The position numbers were made by a program, and so were the translations under genes. The notes below the pieces were generated by a model. It ran no database searches. It was not told the DNA's origin and was given only the letters and a program-made list of their open reading frames with translations. Shown here piece by piece: positions 1 through 8,312 of a stretch of DNA of 64,000 bases; position 1 is the first letter of the stretch; each line of letters opens with the position of its first letter. This DNA is from Ornithinimicrobium cryptoxanthini (GTDB taxonomy: Bacteria; Actinomycetota; Actinomycetes; Actinomycetales; Dermatophilaceae): contig NZ_CP099490.1 of NCBI RefSeq assembly GCF_023923205.1, positions 3,596,001 through 3,660,000 of the forward strand, read 5' to 3'.

Positions 1-1
1 C

Positions 2-505
2 TTCTGGGGGCTGTGCGCAGCCGTCGGGTTGGCGACCTACTTCATCATCTCTGCCGATGAGAGCACCGGCCTGCCCCCGCTTGTCCTGGCCACCGGGGGC
101 CTGGCCATCGGCACGGCCGGGCTCGTCGCCGTGGGGCTGGCCGGGATCCTGCCGATGACCACCGCGACCGGCGACGTGCAGCTGGCCGGCGCCGCACTGC
201 CGTGGTGGACGGCCATTCTCCTGCTCGGCGTCGTCGCGGCGGCGATCTCCTATGCCACTGGCATCGCGGCCACCCGCCGCCTGGGCTCGAAGCTGGGCTC
301 GTTCGTGGGCCTGACCGAGGTGATGTTCTCGTTCGTCTGGGCGTGGGTGCTGCTCGGCCAGATGCCGGCGGCGATCCAGCTGCTCGGCGGGGCGCTCATC
401 CTCACCGGCGTCGTCCTGGTCAAGCTTGACGAGCGACCCGACGACCTGCTCCCCAGGGGCCCGCAGGTGGTCGAGGACGCCAGTCCGCAACCGCTGGAGG
501 TCTGA
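2..505 (+). CDS. EamA/DMT-family transporter, C-terminal part
   Basis: The reading frame is open from the first bases, so the gene begins outside the window and only about 167 residues remain. The fragment holds about five hydrophobic segments. Its last half (SKLGSFVGLTEVMFSFVWAW, then a Gly/Leu-rich helix ending VLVKLDE) is typical of the second EamA repeat of drug/metabolite exporters. The tail is short, polar and cytoplasmic. A TTG at 29 lies in frame but is not a start. Substrate cannot be told from the sequence. The gene converges on ugd with 12 bp between the stops. Confidence 0.8.
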   Translation, partial: FWGLCAAVGLATYFIISADESTGLPPLVLATGGLAIGTAGLVAVGLAGILPMTTATGDVQLAGAALPWWTAILLLGVVAAAISYATGIAATRRLGSKLGSFVGLTEVMFSFVWAWVLLGQMPAAIQLLGGALILTGVVLVKLDERPDDLLPRGPQVVEDASPQPLEV

Positions 506-517
506 GGAGCGACTGCC

Positions 518-1684
518 TCAGTCCCGGCTGTAGAGGTCGCGCGTGTAGAGCTTGTCGCCGAACACCGCGGTGGACGCGTCGAGACGGTTGGCGACGATGA
601 CGTCGGTGATGGCGTCGAACTCCTCGAGGCTGTCCAGCACCCGGCAGCCCTGGAACGTCTCCTGCTCCAGGGCGGGCTCATAGATGACGACCTCGACGCC
701 GCGCGCCTGCAGCCGCGACATCACACCCTGGATGCTGGAGGCCCGGAAGTTGTCCGAGCCCGTCTTCATGATGAGCCGATAGATCCCGACGCGACGCGGC
801 CGTCGGGCCAGGATGTCCGAGGCCACGAAGTCCATCCGAGTGCTGTTCGCGTCAACGATCGCGGTGATCAGGGTCTGCGGCACGTCGCCATAGTTGGCCA
901 GCAGCTGCCGGGTGTCCTTCGGCAGGCAGTAGCCGCCATAACCGAACGACGGGTTGTTGTAGTGGCTCCCGATCCGGGGGTCGAGGCCCACCCCCTCGAT
1001 GACCTGCTGGGTGTCGAGACCTCGCGTGACGGCATACGTATCCAGCTCGTTGAAGTAGGCCACCCGCATCGCCAGATAGGTGTTGGCGAACAGCTTGATC
1101 GCCTCGGCCTCGGTCGGCCCGGTGAGCAGGACCGGCACCTCCTTGTCCAGAGCGCCCTCGAGCAGCATCTCGGCGAACTGCCGGGCCCTGGGGCCGTCGT
1201 CGCCGACGATGATCCGGGACGGGTGCAGGTTGTCGAACAGCGCCCTGCCCTCCCGGAGGAACTCCGGCGAGAAGAGGATCGTGGCCTCCGGGTGCTGCTC
1301 GCGCAGCCGCTCGGTGTAGCCGACCGGGACGGTCGACTTGATCACGATCGTGGCGGCCGGGTTGTGCCGCAGCACGTCGGTCAGCACCAGCTCCACGCTC
1401 GCGGTGTTGAAGAAGTTCGTCTCGGTGTCATAGTCCGTCGGCGTGGCGATGATCACCCACTCCGCCCCGTCATACGCCTCCTGGGGGTCCGTGGTGGCCC
1501 GCAGGTTGAGCTCCCGGGTGGACAGATAGTCCTGCAGCTCCGGGTCCACGATCGGGCTGACCCGGTCGTTGAGCTGCTCCACCTTGTCCCGGTCGATGTC
1601 CAACGCCACCACCTCATGGTGCTGAGCCAGCACCACGGCGTTCGACAGCCCGACATAACCGGTCCCGACGACAGCGATCTTCAT
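518..1684 (-). CDS. ugd: UDP-glucose 6-dehydrogenase
   Basis: A 388-residue member of the UDP-glucose/GDP-mannose dehydrogenase family, the same length as the E. coli Ugd class. It oxidises UDP-glucose twice to UDP-glucuronate, a precursor for surface polysaccharides. The NAD-binding Rossmann motif GTGYVG is at residues 7-12, the SPEFLREG segment at about 139-146, and the catalytic cysteine is Cys253 in [10 protein letters not shown]. The C-terminal UDP-binding domain is complete. The ATG at 1684 is preceded by a good AAGGAGA ribosome site. It is transcribed away from the symporter at 1788. No polysaccharide cluster is visible beside it, so the end product is unknown. The family is certain; a different nucleotide-sugar substrate is possible but less likely. 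Confidence 0.93.
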   Translation of the reverse strand: MKIAVVGTGYVGLSNAVVLAQHHEVVALDIDRDKVEQLNDRVSPIVDPELQDYLSTRELNLRATTDPQEAYDGAEWVIIATPTDYDTETNFFNTASVELVLTDVLRHNPAATIVIKSTVPVGYTERLREQHPEATILFSPEFLREGRALFDNLHPSRIIVGDDGPRARQFAEMLLEGALDKEVPVLLTGPTEAEAIKLFANTYLAMRVAYFNELDTYAVTRGLDTQQVIEGVGLDPRIGSHYNNPSFGYGGYCLPKDTRQLLANYGDVPQTLITAIVDANSTRMDFVASDILARRPRRVGIYRLIMKTGSDNFRASSIQGVMSRLQARGVEVVIYEPALEQETFQGCRVLDSLEEFDAITDVIVANRLDASTAVFGDKLYTRDLYSRD

Positions 1685-1732
1685 GGGTCTCCTTCGGAAA
1701 ACGAGCGGACTCGCTAGTATGGCCCGGCCTTC

Positions 1733-1748
1733 ATGAGAGTCCCGTGAG
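1733..1748. promoter_or_regulatory. Direct repeat RTGAG-N6-RTGAG in a divergent promoter
   Basis: ATGAG at 1733-1737 and GTGAG at 1744-1748 lie exactly 11 bp apart between ugd and the divergent symporter gene. This spacing suits tandem binding by an OmpR-type response regulator. A similar pair occurs at 56893-56908 near the two-component genes of this window. The role is inferred. Confidence 0.3.
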
Positions 1749-1787
1749 AACGGTCGCTCTCCGCACCTCCCCCGCTACAGTGCCGCC

Positions 1788-3134
1788 ATGACCGCGACGG
1801 CGAGTGACCGCATACCGCGTCGCGCCGTTGCCGGCTATGCCGCCGGCAGTGTGGGCACGGGAGGTTTCGGGACCCTGCCGGGACTGGTGCTGGCCTACTA
1901 CCTGACGGACACCCTCGCGGTGCCGGCGCTGCTGGCCACGGTCGTGGTCCTCGCGCCGAAGGCGTGGGACGTGCTGATCGACCCGGCGGTCGGTGCGCTC
2001 AGCGACCGGGAGGCCGGACGACGCCAGACCCGGACCGTGCTGATGACGGTCGGTGCGCTCACCCTGCCGATCGGGTTCATCGGCATGTTCGCGGCACCGG
2101 CCGGTCTCTCCCCCGTGGCGGCCGGGCTGTGGGTGCTGGTCTTCTTCGTCCTGGCCACGAGCTCGTTCAGCCTCTTCCAGGTGCCCTACATCGCCCTGCC
2201 CGCGGACCTGACCAGCGACTATGCCGAGCGGACCCGCCTCATGGGCTGGCGAATCGCGGTCCTCGCCCTGGCGATTCTCCTGGTCGGGGCGGGCGGCCCG
2301 GCCGTGCGCGACGCCGCCGGTGGCGACTCTGTCGGCTATCTGGTGATGGGCGTGGTCGTCGCCGTGGTGCTCCTGGGCGGCATGCTCGCGACCGTCGTCG
2401 GCGTGCGTGGTCGGTCCCACCCCCACTCTCGGGGTGGTTCGGACCGCCCCGCGCGCATTCGTGGGGAGTATCGGACCGGCCTGGTGGCCTTTCGTGAGCT
2501 GCCGACCTATCGCTCCCTGCTCATCGTCTTTGTGCTGCAGGCGCTGGCCACCGGCGTCATGCTCGCGGCGGTGCAGTATGTCGCGACCTACACCCTCGAC
2601 GACCAGGCCGCCCTGACCTTTGTGTTCGTCGCGCTCGTCGCCCCGGCCATCCTCGTGGTGCCGCTGTGGACCAGGTATGCCGGGCGCGTCGGCAAGCAGA
2701 CCGCGTTCACGCTCGCGTCGGTCCTGTTCGCCGGCGCCGCACTCTCCCTGGTGCTGCTGCTGTGGGCGCCGGGCGGCTGGCTGTATCTGCCGGTGGCCGT
2801 GGCCGGCGTCGGCTATGCCGGGATGCAGCTCTTCCCGCTGGCGATGCTGCCGGACGTGATCTCGGCCGCCGGCCGACACCGCGGCGGCGCCATGAGCGGG
2901 TTGTGGACGGCCGGCGAGACAACCGGGCTGGCGCTCGGCCCGGCCGTGGTGCTGCTGCTGCTCGCCCTGGGTGGCTTCCGGTCCAGCACCGCCGACGAGG
3001 TGGTGACCCAGCCCGGGTCGGCGCTGACCCTCATCGTCCTGGCTTTCTCGCTGATCCCCGCGCTGCTCGTCGGGGCCAGCCTGCTCGTCCTACGTCGTTA
3101 TCGTGACCCTGTCCCGACCGAGGTGACCGCATGA
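1788..3134 (+). CDS. MFS/GPH-type symporter
   Basis: A 448-residue polytopic membrane protein with about 12 hydrophobic segments. The motif WDVLIDPAVGALSDR near residues 60-75, and the second-half signature with GGAMSGLWTAGE, are typical of the glycoside-pentoside-hexuronide:cation symporter branch. It probably imports a sugar-like or small organic solute with a cation; the substrate is unknown. The central cytoplasmic loop (about residues 205-225) is Arg/Ser-rich, and its DNA carries an inverted copy of a dispersed repeat (2431-2445), suggesting that part of the loop arose by repeat insertion. The stop overlaps the ATG of the PLP enzyme gene by 4 bp, so the two are probably co-translated. 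The ATG at 1788 has no strong ribosome site. Confidence 0.82.
   Translation: MTATASDRIPRRAVAGYAAGSVGTGGFGTLPGLVLAYYLTDTLAVPALLATVVVLAPKAWDVLIDPAVGALSDREAGRRQTRTVLMTVGALTLPIGFIGMFAAPAGLSPVAAGLWVLVFFVLATSSFSLFQVPYIALPADLTSDYAERTRLMGWRIAVLALAILLVGAGGPAVRDAAGGDSVGYLVMGVVVAVVLLGGMLATVVGVRGRSHPHSRGGSDRPARIRGEYRTGLVAFRELPTYRSLLIVFVLQALATGVMLAAVQYVATYTLDDQAALTFVFVALVAPAILVVPLWTRYAGRVGKQTAFTLASVLFAGAALSLVLLLWAPGGWLYLPVAVAGVGYAGMQLFPLAMLPDVISAAGRHRGGAMSGLWTAGETTGLALGPAVVLLLLALGGFRSSTADEVVTQPGSALTLIVLAFSLIPALLVGASLLVLRRYRDPVPTEVTA
2431..2445 (-). repeat. Dispersed repeat core inside a coding region (inverted copy)
   Basis: On the minus strand these 15 bases read GGTCCGAACCACCCC, identical to 4858-4872 in the intergenic repeat cluster downstream. 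Here the copy sits inside the symporter gene, in the part coding for its central loop, and the reading frame stays open through it. Confidence 0.6.
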
Positions 3135-4600
3135 CCGACCCGACCCCCAGCCCTGGACCAACCCGGCCCACGATCGACAGTCAGCCGGTGTTGGAGCGGC
3201 TGGCGGCATACCGCTCCCACGACGCTCCCACCCACGGCGGCTCGGTCTTGTCCTATGTCTATGACAGCGGTCTGGCCGAGCTTGACGCGCTGGCGGCGAG
3301 CGCGGCGGCGATGGCCCTGCCGGTCAACGGCCTGGACCCCACGACCTTTCCGTCCGTGGCGCTGATGGAGGCCGACCTGGTCACCTTCGGGCGCACGATC
3401 CTGCACGGGCCGCAAGCTGTGGGGTCGGTCACCTCCGGTGGGACCGAGAGCTGCCTGCTCGCGGTGAAGGCGGCGCGCGACCGGTGGCGGGCGGCCCAGG
3501 GCGAGCGAGCCGCCACGGACACCGGCCGACCACGGATCGTGCTGGCCGCATCAGCTCACGCGGCGTTCCACAAGGCGGCGCACTATCTCGGGCTCGACCT
3601 CGACGTCGTGCCCGTGGACCCGGTCACCGGGGTGCCGGACGCTGCTGCCCTCATCGACCGGTTGACCGAGCAGACGGCGCTGGTCGTGGTGTCGGCGCCG
3701 AGCTATCCGCACGGCGTGCTCGACCCGGTGGCCGAGGTCGCGGGCGCGGCGGCCACGCGTGGGATCCCGTGCCACGTGGATGCCTGCATCGGTGGGCTGG
3801 TGCTGCCCTTCTGGGCCGACGCGGGAGGTATGCCGCCAGCTGAGTGGGACTTCGAGGTCCCGGGGGTGAGCAGCATCTCGGCCGACCTGCACAAGTTCGG
3901 CTATGCCCCCAAGGGCGCCTCGCTGCTGCTCTTTGCCGAGCGCGAGCTGGACCTGGCGCGCTACTTCGCCCTGACCGACTGGCCGGGCTATCCCGTGGTG
4001 AACCCCACCGTGCTCGGGTCCCGCTCGGCGACCTCGCTCGCCGCCGCGTGGGCCGTCACGACGGCGCTGGGCCCGGGTGGTTTCACGGACCTGACGCGGC
4101 AGATCGTCGTGGCGACCCAGGAGGTCACCCGCTGCGTCGACTCGATCGGGGGGCTGGCTGTCCTGGGTGCACCGGCGGGTCCGCTGCTCGCGGTGGTCAC
4201 CGACGAGACGGTGCCGCCGGAGCAGCGGGTGCACCCCCACCTGTGGGCAGCCGCGGCGGCCCGACGCGGGTTCGTGCTGCAGGGGCAGCCGGCTCTTCAG
4301 CAAGGCGACGGCTCTGTGATCCCCCGCTCGACCCACCTGACGATCACTCCGGCAACGCTGGGCGTCCTCCCCGAGCTGACGAGGGTCCTGCGGGAGAGCG
4401 CCGACGAGGTCCGGGGCGGGACGGTCGAGCTCCCTGCAGACCTGCCGGCGCCCGACGCCGTCGCGCTGGCGGAGCGGGCGCGCGAGAGCGGCGAGCTGGA
4501 CCTGACGCAGGTGCTGGCCCTGATCGAGGCCCTGCCTCGCGAGGCGACCGCAGGCCTCCTGGTGGAGTTCCTGGCCGCGTTCGCCGCGCCAGCTCCCTGA
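3131..4600 (+). CDS. PLP-dependent lyase/decarboxylase, sphingosine-1-phosphate-lyase-like
   Basis: A 489-residue fold-type I PLP enzyme of the group II decarboxylase family. The cofactor-binding segments are TSGGTES at 101-107, HVDACIGG with Asp217, and ISADLHKFGYAPKG with the Schiff-base Lys255. The latter strongly recalls sphingosine-1-phosphate lyases, in which the sequence reads SxDTHKYGYAPKG. It could cleave a phosphorylated amino alcohol or decarboxylate an aromatic amino acid; the sequence does not decide. Its ATG overlaps the stop of the symporter gene (ATGA). This suggests that the transporter brings in the substrate or a related compound. Family is sure, the reaction is not. Confidence 0.85.
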   Translation: MTDPTPSPGPTRPTIDSQPVLERLAAYRSHDAPTHGGSVLSYVYDSGLAELDALAASAAAMALPVNGLDPTTFPSVALMEADLVTFGRTILHGPQAVGSVTSGGTESCLLAVKAARDRWRAAQGERAATDTGRPRIVLAASAHAAFHKAAHYLGLDLDVVPVDPVTGVPDAAALIDRLTEQTALVVVSAPSYPHGVLDPVAEVAGAAATRGIPCHVDACIGGLVLPFWADAGGMPPAEWDFEVPGVSSISADLHKFGYAPKGASLLLFAERELDLARYFALTDWPGYPVVNPTVLGSRSATSLAAAWAVTTALGPGGFTDLTRQIVVATQEVTRCVDSIGGLAVLGAPAGPLLAVVTDETVPPEQRVHPHLWAAAAARRGFVLQGQPALQQGDGSVIPRSTHLTITPATLGVLPELTRVLRESADEVRGGTVELPADLPAPDAVALAERARESGELDLTQVLALIEALPREATAGLLVEFLAAFAAPAP

Positions 4601-4649
4601 CCAAAGGTGGGGATGCGGTCGAGACGACCGCAGAGAGTGCGTGTTGCGC

Positions 4650-4677
4650 GGTCCGAACCCGCCCCAAAAATAGGTTC
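4650..4677 (+). repeat. Dispersed repeat, copy A
   Basis: GGTCCGAACC followed by CGCCCCAAAAATAGGTTC. It matches copy B (4858-4884) except for the CGC/A change in the middle. Confidence 0.7.
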
Positions 4678-4716
4678 TGGGCGGCTGACTGGTGGCGGGG
4701 ATCAGCCAGTGCCCCT

Positions 4717-4788
4717 CGTCTTGGAGCGTCCTTTGCTTCTTGCGGCCGGTTGCAACCGGCTGCAAGAGACATTTCAGGCTCCAAGACG
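4717..4788. repeat. Nested large palindrome
   Basis: Outer arms CGTCTTGGAGC (4717-4727) and GCTCCAAGACG (4778-4788) are perfect 11-bp complements. Inside the 50-base loop lies a second 30-bp palindrome (4738-4767) centred on GGTTGCAACC with one mismatched pair. An RNA from either strand would fold as a stem with an inner hairpin. No U tract follows, so a simple intrinsic terminator is unlikely. A palindromic repeat, protein-binding site or remnant of a miniature mobile element are alternatives. Confidence 0.6.
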
Positions 4789-4857
4789 TCTCCAGCCGAG
4801 GGCCTCGGTCTGGGGAGGCACCGGTGCCGGGGTGTCGGGGCGCCGGGGTGCCGGGGT

Positions 4858-4884
4858 GGTCCGAACCACCCCAAAAATAGGTTC
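4858..4884 (+). repeat. Dispersed repeat, copy B
   Basis: GGTCCGAACCACCCC followed by AAAAATAGGTTC. Its first 15 bases recur inverted at 2431-2445. With the preceding GGGGTGGT it forms an 8-bp stem with a 4-base loop. Confidence 0.7.
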
Positions 4885-4889
4885 AGCGC

Positions 4890-4914
4890 GGACCGAACCA
4901 CCCCAAAAATTGGG
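4890..4914 (+). repeat. Dispersed repeat, copy C
   Basis: Starts GGACCGAACCACCCC and continues AAAAATTGGG, 6 bp after copy B and in the same direction. The 3' end differs (TTGGG instead of TAGGTTC). Confidence 0.65.
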
Positions 4915-4964
4915 ATGCGGTCATACTTTCCCTGTTGCTCTATCGACCGTGAGGGACCCGCTCC

Positions 4965-7900
4965 ATGACGAAGCTGACCAGGTTCAGCCTGCACAACCGT
5001 GCGCTGATCGCCCTGACGACGCTGTTTGCGATCTTCTTCGGCCTCAACGCGATGAGCGCGCTGCCACGCGAGCTGTTCCCTTCGCTGCAGTTCCCCGTGC
5101 TCGCGGTGGCGACCCCGGTGCCGGACGCGAGCGCGGCGGTCGTCGAGGAGCAGGTCAGCGACCGGATCGAGACCGCGGCCCAGGGGCTGGACAACGTGGT
5201 CGAGGTGCAGTCCCAGTCCAGCGAGGGCTTCTCGGTCGTGACGATCGAGCTCGACTACGGGACCGACCTGGGCTCGGCTCAGACCAACCTGCAGAGAGCC
5301 GTGCTCGGTCTGCAGGGTCTGCCGGAGGACGCCGAGCCCCAGATCATCGCGGGTAACATCGACGACTTCCCGATCATCCAGCTCTCCGCCACCGGCGGTG
5401 ACAACCCTTCGGACCTGCTCCAGCGGCTCCGCGACGTCGTCATCCCGGACCTGGAAGACCTGGACGGCGTGCGCGACGTGCAGCTGACCGGCATCGCGGC
5501 TCAGATCGTGCGGGTGGACCTGGACCCCGAGGCTGCCGCGCAGGCAGGCGTCAGCGGCGCCACGGTGGCGCAGCTGCTGCAGGCCAACGGGGTCCTGGTG
5601 CCCGCCGGGACCATCACCGACGACGGTGAGGAGCTGCTCGTCACCGTCGGCAGCCGGCTCGGCAGCGTCGAGGAGCTGGCGGCACTGCCTCTCGTGGCAC
5701 CGCCCGCACTACCCGGAGCACCTCCCGCACTACCCGGAGCACCGCCCGCACAACCGGGAGCACCTGCCGCACCGACTCAGCCGACCAGCCCACCCCTCAC
5801 CCTGGGGGACGTCGCGGAGGTGGAGCTGACCGAGCAGGAGGCGACGGCATACACCCGCACCAACGGGGAGCCCAGCGTCGGGCTGTCGATCACCAAGACT
5901 CCCGACGGCAACGCGGTCAACATCTCGCACGCCCTGACCGAGATCACCCCGGAGCTGGAGGAGCAGCTCGGTGGTGGCGAGCTGCGCATCATCTTCGACC
6001 AGGCGCCGTTCATCGAGCAGTCCATCGAGGGGTTGACGACCGAGGGGCTGCTGGGCCTGGGCTTCGCGATCCTGATCGTCCTGCTCTTCCTGTTCTCGCT
6101 GCGACTGACCCTGGTCACCGCGGTGAGCATCCCGCTGTCGCTGCTCATCGCCATGCTGGGGCTGCAGGGCGCGGGCTACTCGCTCAACATCCTGACCCTG
6201 GGGGCGCTGACCATCTCGATCGGCCGCGTCGTCGACGACTCGATCGTGGTCATCGAGAACATCAAGCGGCACAACGCGCTCGGTGAGGACCGGCTCACCT
6301 CGATCCAGCGAGCGGTGCGCGAGGTGGCCGGGGCCATCACCTCGGCGACCGTCGCGACAGTCGCAGTGTTCTTGCCGATGGCCTTCGTCGGTGGGCAGAT
6401 CGGGGAGCTGTTCCGACCCTTCGCACTGACCATCGCCATCGCGATGGGCGCCTCGCTCCTGGTCGCGCTGACGATCATCCCGGTGCTCGGCTTCTGGTTC
6501 CTGGGGCGTGGCCCCGACGCTCGCGCGGTGACCGAGCCCGACGTCGCGGAGCCCGACGTCGCGGAGCCCGCCGCTCCGTCGCTCAAGACGGACGCCCCCG
6601 ACCGCCTGCAGCGCGGCTTCCTGAAGGTGCTGCGCCCGGCGCTGGCCCACCCGGTCTGGTCACTCCTGCTCGCGGTGGCGCTCCTGGCCGGCACCGGGGT
6701 CGCCGCGACCCAGCTCAAGACCGACTTCATCGGCGACTCGGGGGCCAACAGCCTCACGGTCACGCTGTCCCTGCCGTCGGGCAGCACGCTCGAGGAGACC
6801 GACGCGGCCAGCCGCGAGCTGGAGGACTGGCTCTCCGGACGGCCCGAGGTCGAGTCCTACCAGGCGACGGTGGGCTCCTCAGGTGGCATCGAGGCCGTCT
6901 TCCTCGGCGGCGGTGCCAACACCTCCACGCTGGCGGTCACCCTGGCCGAGGGCACCGACGGAGACACCTTCGGCGCGACCATCAAGAGTGAGGCACCGAC
7001 CCCGGAGACCGCGAACCTCACGGCCACCTCGGCCAACGCGGCACCCGGCGCCACCGAGCTCCAGGTCATCGTCACCGGCCAGGACCAGGAGGACCTCGCC
7101 AGCGCGGCAGACGACGTCACCCAGGTCCTCAAGGACGTCGGTGCCGAGGACGTGACCAACAACCTGACGGACACCGTGCCGGGACTCGAGGTCACCGTCG
7201 ACCGCGCGGCAGCCGCCCAGCTCGGGATCACCGAGACCCAGGTCGGTCAGGCGGTCGCGTCCGCGATGGGCGGCAGCACGGTGGGCCGGGTGGTCCTGGG
7301 CACACAGCCCGCCTCGGTCGTGGTGCACCAGGGCGAGCCGCCCGCAGACCTGGCGGCCCTGGAGGACCTCACCGTCGGAGCCGGGCCGGAGGGCGAGGTC
7401 GTCCTGGGCGACGTGGCCACCCTCGAGAGGGTCGACCAGCAGGTGCGGATCAGCCGGATCGACGGCATCCGCAGCGCCAACATCACCGCCACGGCCACCG
7501 GTGACGACCTGGGTGCCCTGACCGCCCAGGTGCAGGAGGGGCTGGACGGACTCGACCTGCCCGAGGGGATCCGGGCCACGATCGGCGGGGTCAGTGCGGA
7601 GCAGGCTGACGCCTTCGCCAGCCTCGGCCTGGCCCTGCTGGCCGCGATCGCCATCGTCTATCTGGTGATGGTCGCGACGTTCAACAGCCTGGTGCAGCCG
7701 TTGCTGTTGATGGTCTCGGTCCCGTTCGCCGCGACCGGCTCGATCGCGATGCTGCTGCTGACCGACACCCCGCTGGACGTGGCCGCGATGATCGGCATGC
7801 TGATGCTGGTGGGCATCGTGGTCACCAACGCCATCGTGCTCATCGACCTGGTCAACCAGTATCGACGCCGCGGCCTCGAAGTGCACGACGCCCTCATCGA

Positions 7901-8171
7901 GGGTGCCCGGCATCGGTTCCGTCCGATCGTGATGACCGCGCTGGCCACCATCGGCGCGCTGACGCCGATGGCACTGTCCATCACCGGCGGCGGGGCTTTC
8001 ATCTCCCAGCCGCTGGCCCTGGTCGTGATCGGCGGCCTGCTCAGCTCGACCGTGCTGACCCTGCTCCTGGTGCCGGTGCTCTATCGACTCGTCGAGGGGT
8101 GGAACGAGCGCCGTCGGCAGCGTCGCGGCAAGCACGCCCCCGACGCCCCCGAGGTGGTGACCGCCAGCTGA
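4965..8171 (+). CDS. RND efflux permease, AcrB/SwrC-like
   Basis: A 1068-residue inner-membrane RND permease, the full length of the HAE-1 type. The first transmembrane helix lies at about residues 15-33, followed by a large extracytoplasmic domain. TM4 carries the proton-relay pair Asp424-Asp425 in GRVVDDSIVVIEN. The second half repeats this plan. No membrane-fusion protein or outer-membrane partner is adjacent, as is usual for Gram-positive SwrC-like proteins, which act alone or with distant partners. Two low-complexity inserts are odd: three PA(L/Q)PGAP heptads at about 247-267, encoded by a 21-bp tandem repeat in the extracytoplasmic domain, and a doubled PDVAE unit in the central cytoplasmic loop at about 524-533. 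Substrate unknown (drugs, lipids or surfactants). ATG 4965 chosen from the N-terminal helix. Confidence 0.92.
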   Translation: MTKLTRFSLHNRALIALTTLFAIFFGLNAMSALPRELFPSLQFPVLAVATPVPDASAAVVEEQVSDRIETAAQGLDNVVEVQSQSSEGFSVVTIELDYGTDLGSAQTNLQRAVLGLQGLPEDAEPQIIAGNIDDFPIIQLSATGGDNPSDLLQRLRDVVIPDLEDLDGVRDVQLTGIAAQIVRVDLDPEAAAQAGVSGATVAQLLQANGVLVPAGTITDDGEELLVTVGSRLGSVEELAALPLVAPPALPGAPPALPGAPPAQPGAPAAPTQPTSPPLTLGDVAEVELTEQEATAYTRTNGEPSVGLSITKTPDGNAVNISHALTEITPELEEQLGGGELRIIFDQAPFIEQSIEGLTTEGLLGLGFAILIVLLFLFSLRLTLVTAVSIPLSLLIAMLGLQGAGYSLNILTLGALTISIGRVVDDSIVVIENIKRHNALGEDRLTSIQRAVREVAGAITSATVATVAVFLPMAFVGGQIGELFRPFALTIAIAMGASLLVALTIIPVLGFWFLGRGPDARAVTEPDVAEPDVAEPAAPSLKTDAPDRLQRGFLKVLRPALAHPVWSLLLAVALLAGTGVAATQLKTDFIGDSGANSLTVTLSLPSGSTLEETDAASRELEDWLSGRPEVESYQATVGSSGGIEAVFLGGGANTSTLAVTLAEGTDGDTFGATIKSEAPTPETANLTATSANAAPGATELQVIVTGQDQEDLASAADDVTQVLKDVGAEDVTNNLTDTVPGLEVTVDRAAAAQLGITETQVGQAVASAMGGSTVGRVVLGTQPASVVVHQGEPPADLAALEDLTVGAGPEGEVVLGDVATLERVDQQVRISRIDGIRSANITATATGDDLGALTAQVQEGLDGLDLPEGIRATIGGVSAEQADAFASLGLALLAAIAIVYLVMVATFNSLVQPLLLMVSVPFAATGSIAMLLLTDTPLDVAAMIGMLMLVGIVVTNAIVLIDLVNQYRRRGLEVHDALIEGARHRFRPIVMTALATIGALTPMALSITGGGAFISQPLALVVIGGLLSSTVLTLLLVPVLYRLVEGWNERRRQRRGKHAPDAPEVVTAS
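5703..5765 (+). repeat. 21-bp tandem repeat (3 units) within the RND permease gene
   Basis: Units start at 5703, 5724 and 5745, each beginning CCCGCAC, and encode Pro-Ala-Leu/Gln-Pro-Gly-Ala-Pro. The unit length keeps the frame, so copy number could vary without breaking the protein. Confidence 0.85.
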
Positions 8172-8180
8172 GGGGTCATC

Positions 8181-8219
8181 GCGTGGGATTCGGTCCGCCT
8201 GGTGGAACAAATCCCACGC
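8181..8219. terminator. Hairpin after the RND permease gene
   Basis: GCGTGGGATT (8181-8190) and AATCCCACGC (8210-8219) form a perfect 10-bp stem with a 19-base loop, starting 9 bp after the permease stop. There is no U tract, so this is at most a weak or factor-dependent terminator. Its right arm runs into a 13-bp direct repeat (CGCAATGCTCGGC at 8217-8229 and 8243-8255). Confidence 0.5.
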
Positions 8220-8265
8220 AATGCTCGGCCGCGCTAGGGACCCGCAATGCTCGGCTAGCGCAGCA

Positions 8266-8306
8266 GACCAGGGTTGGTCGACCCAGCTTGGTCTAGTGCC
8301 TAGTCT
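8266..8306 (+). promoter_or_regulatory. Candidate autoregulatory promoter of the Phd/VapC locus
   Basis: A palindrome GACCA-GGGT-TGGTC (8266-8279) is followed by CTAG-TGC-CTAG (8293-8303) and a -10-like TAGTCT (8301-8306) six bases before the antitoxin ATG. This arrangement would give a nearly leaderless transcript. Overlap of palindromes with the -10 fits autorepression by an antitoxin, as is known for the Phd family. The assignment is an inference. Confidence 0.4.
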
Positions 8307-8312
8307 GGACAG

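Larger units (their letters stand above)
4601..4964. other. Gene-free, repeat-rich intergenic region
   Basis: This 364-bp stretch has no convincing gene. It contains three copies of a short repeat (4650-4677, 4858-4884, 4890-4914), each with the core CCGAACC(C/A) followed by CCCAAAAA, and a large nested palindrome (4717-4788). The B copy is preceded by GGGGTGGT, which pairs with its own ACCACCCC (4853-4860 with 4865-4872, loop CCGA). The last 50 bp before 4965 should hold the promoter of the RND permease gene, but no clear -35/-10 pair stands out. Confidence 0.7.

Noticed and set aside
4844..4994. Long minus-strand open frames through the repeat cluster (e.g. 4344-4994)
   Set aside because: The translation is Arg/Pro-rich, crosses the repeats and overlaps real genes; no family resemblance. 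Typical shadow of high-GC DNA.
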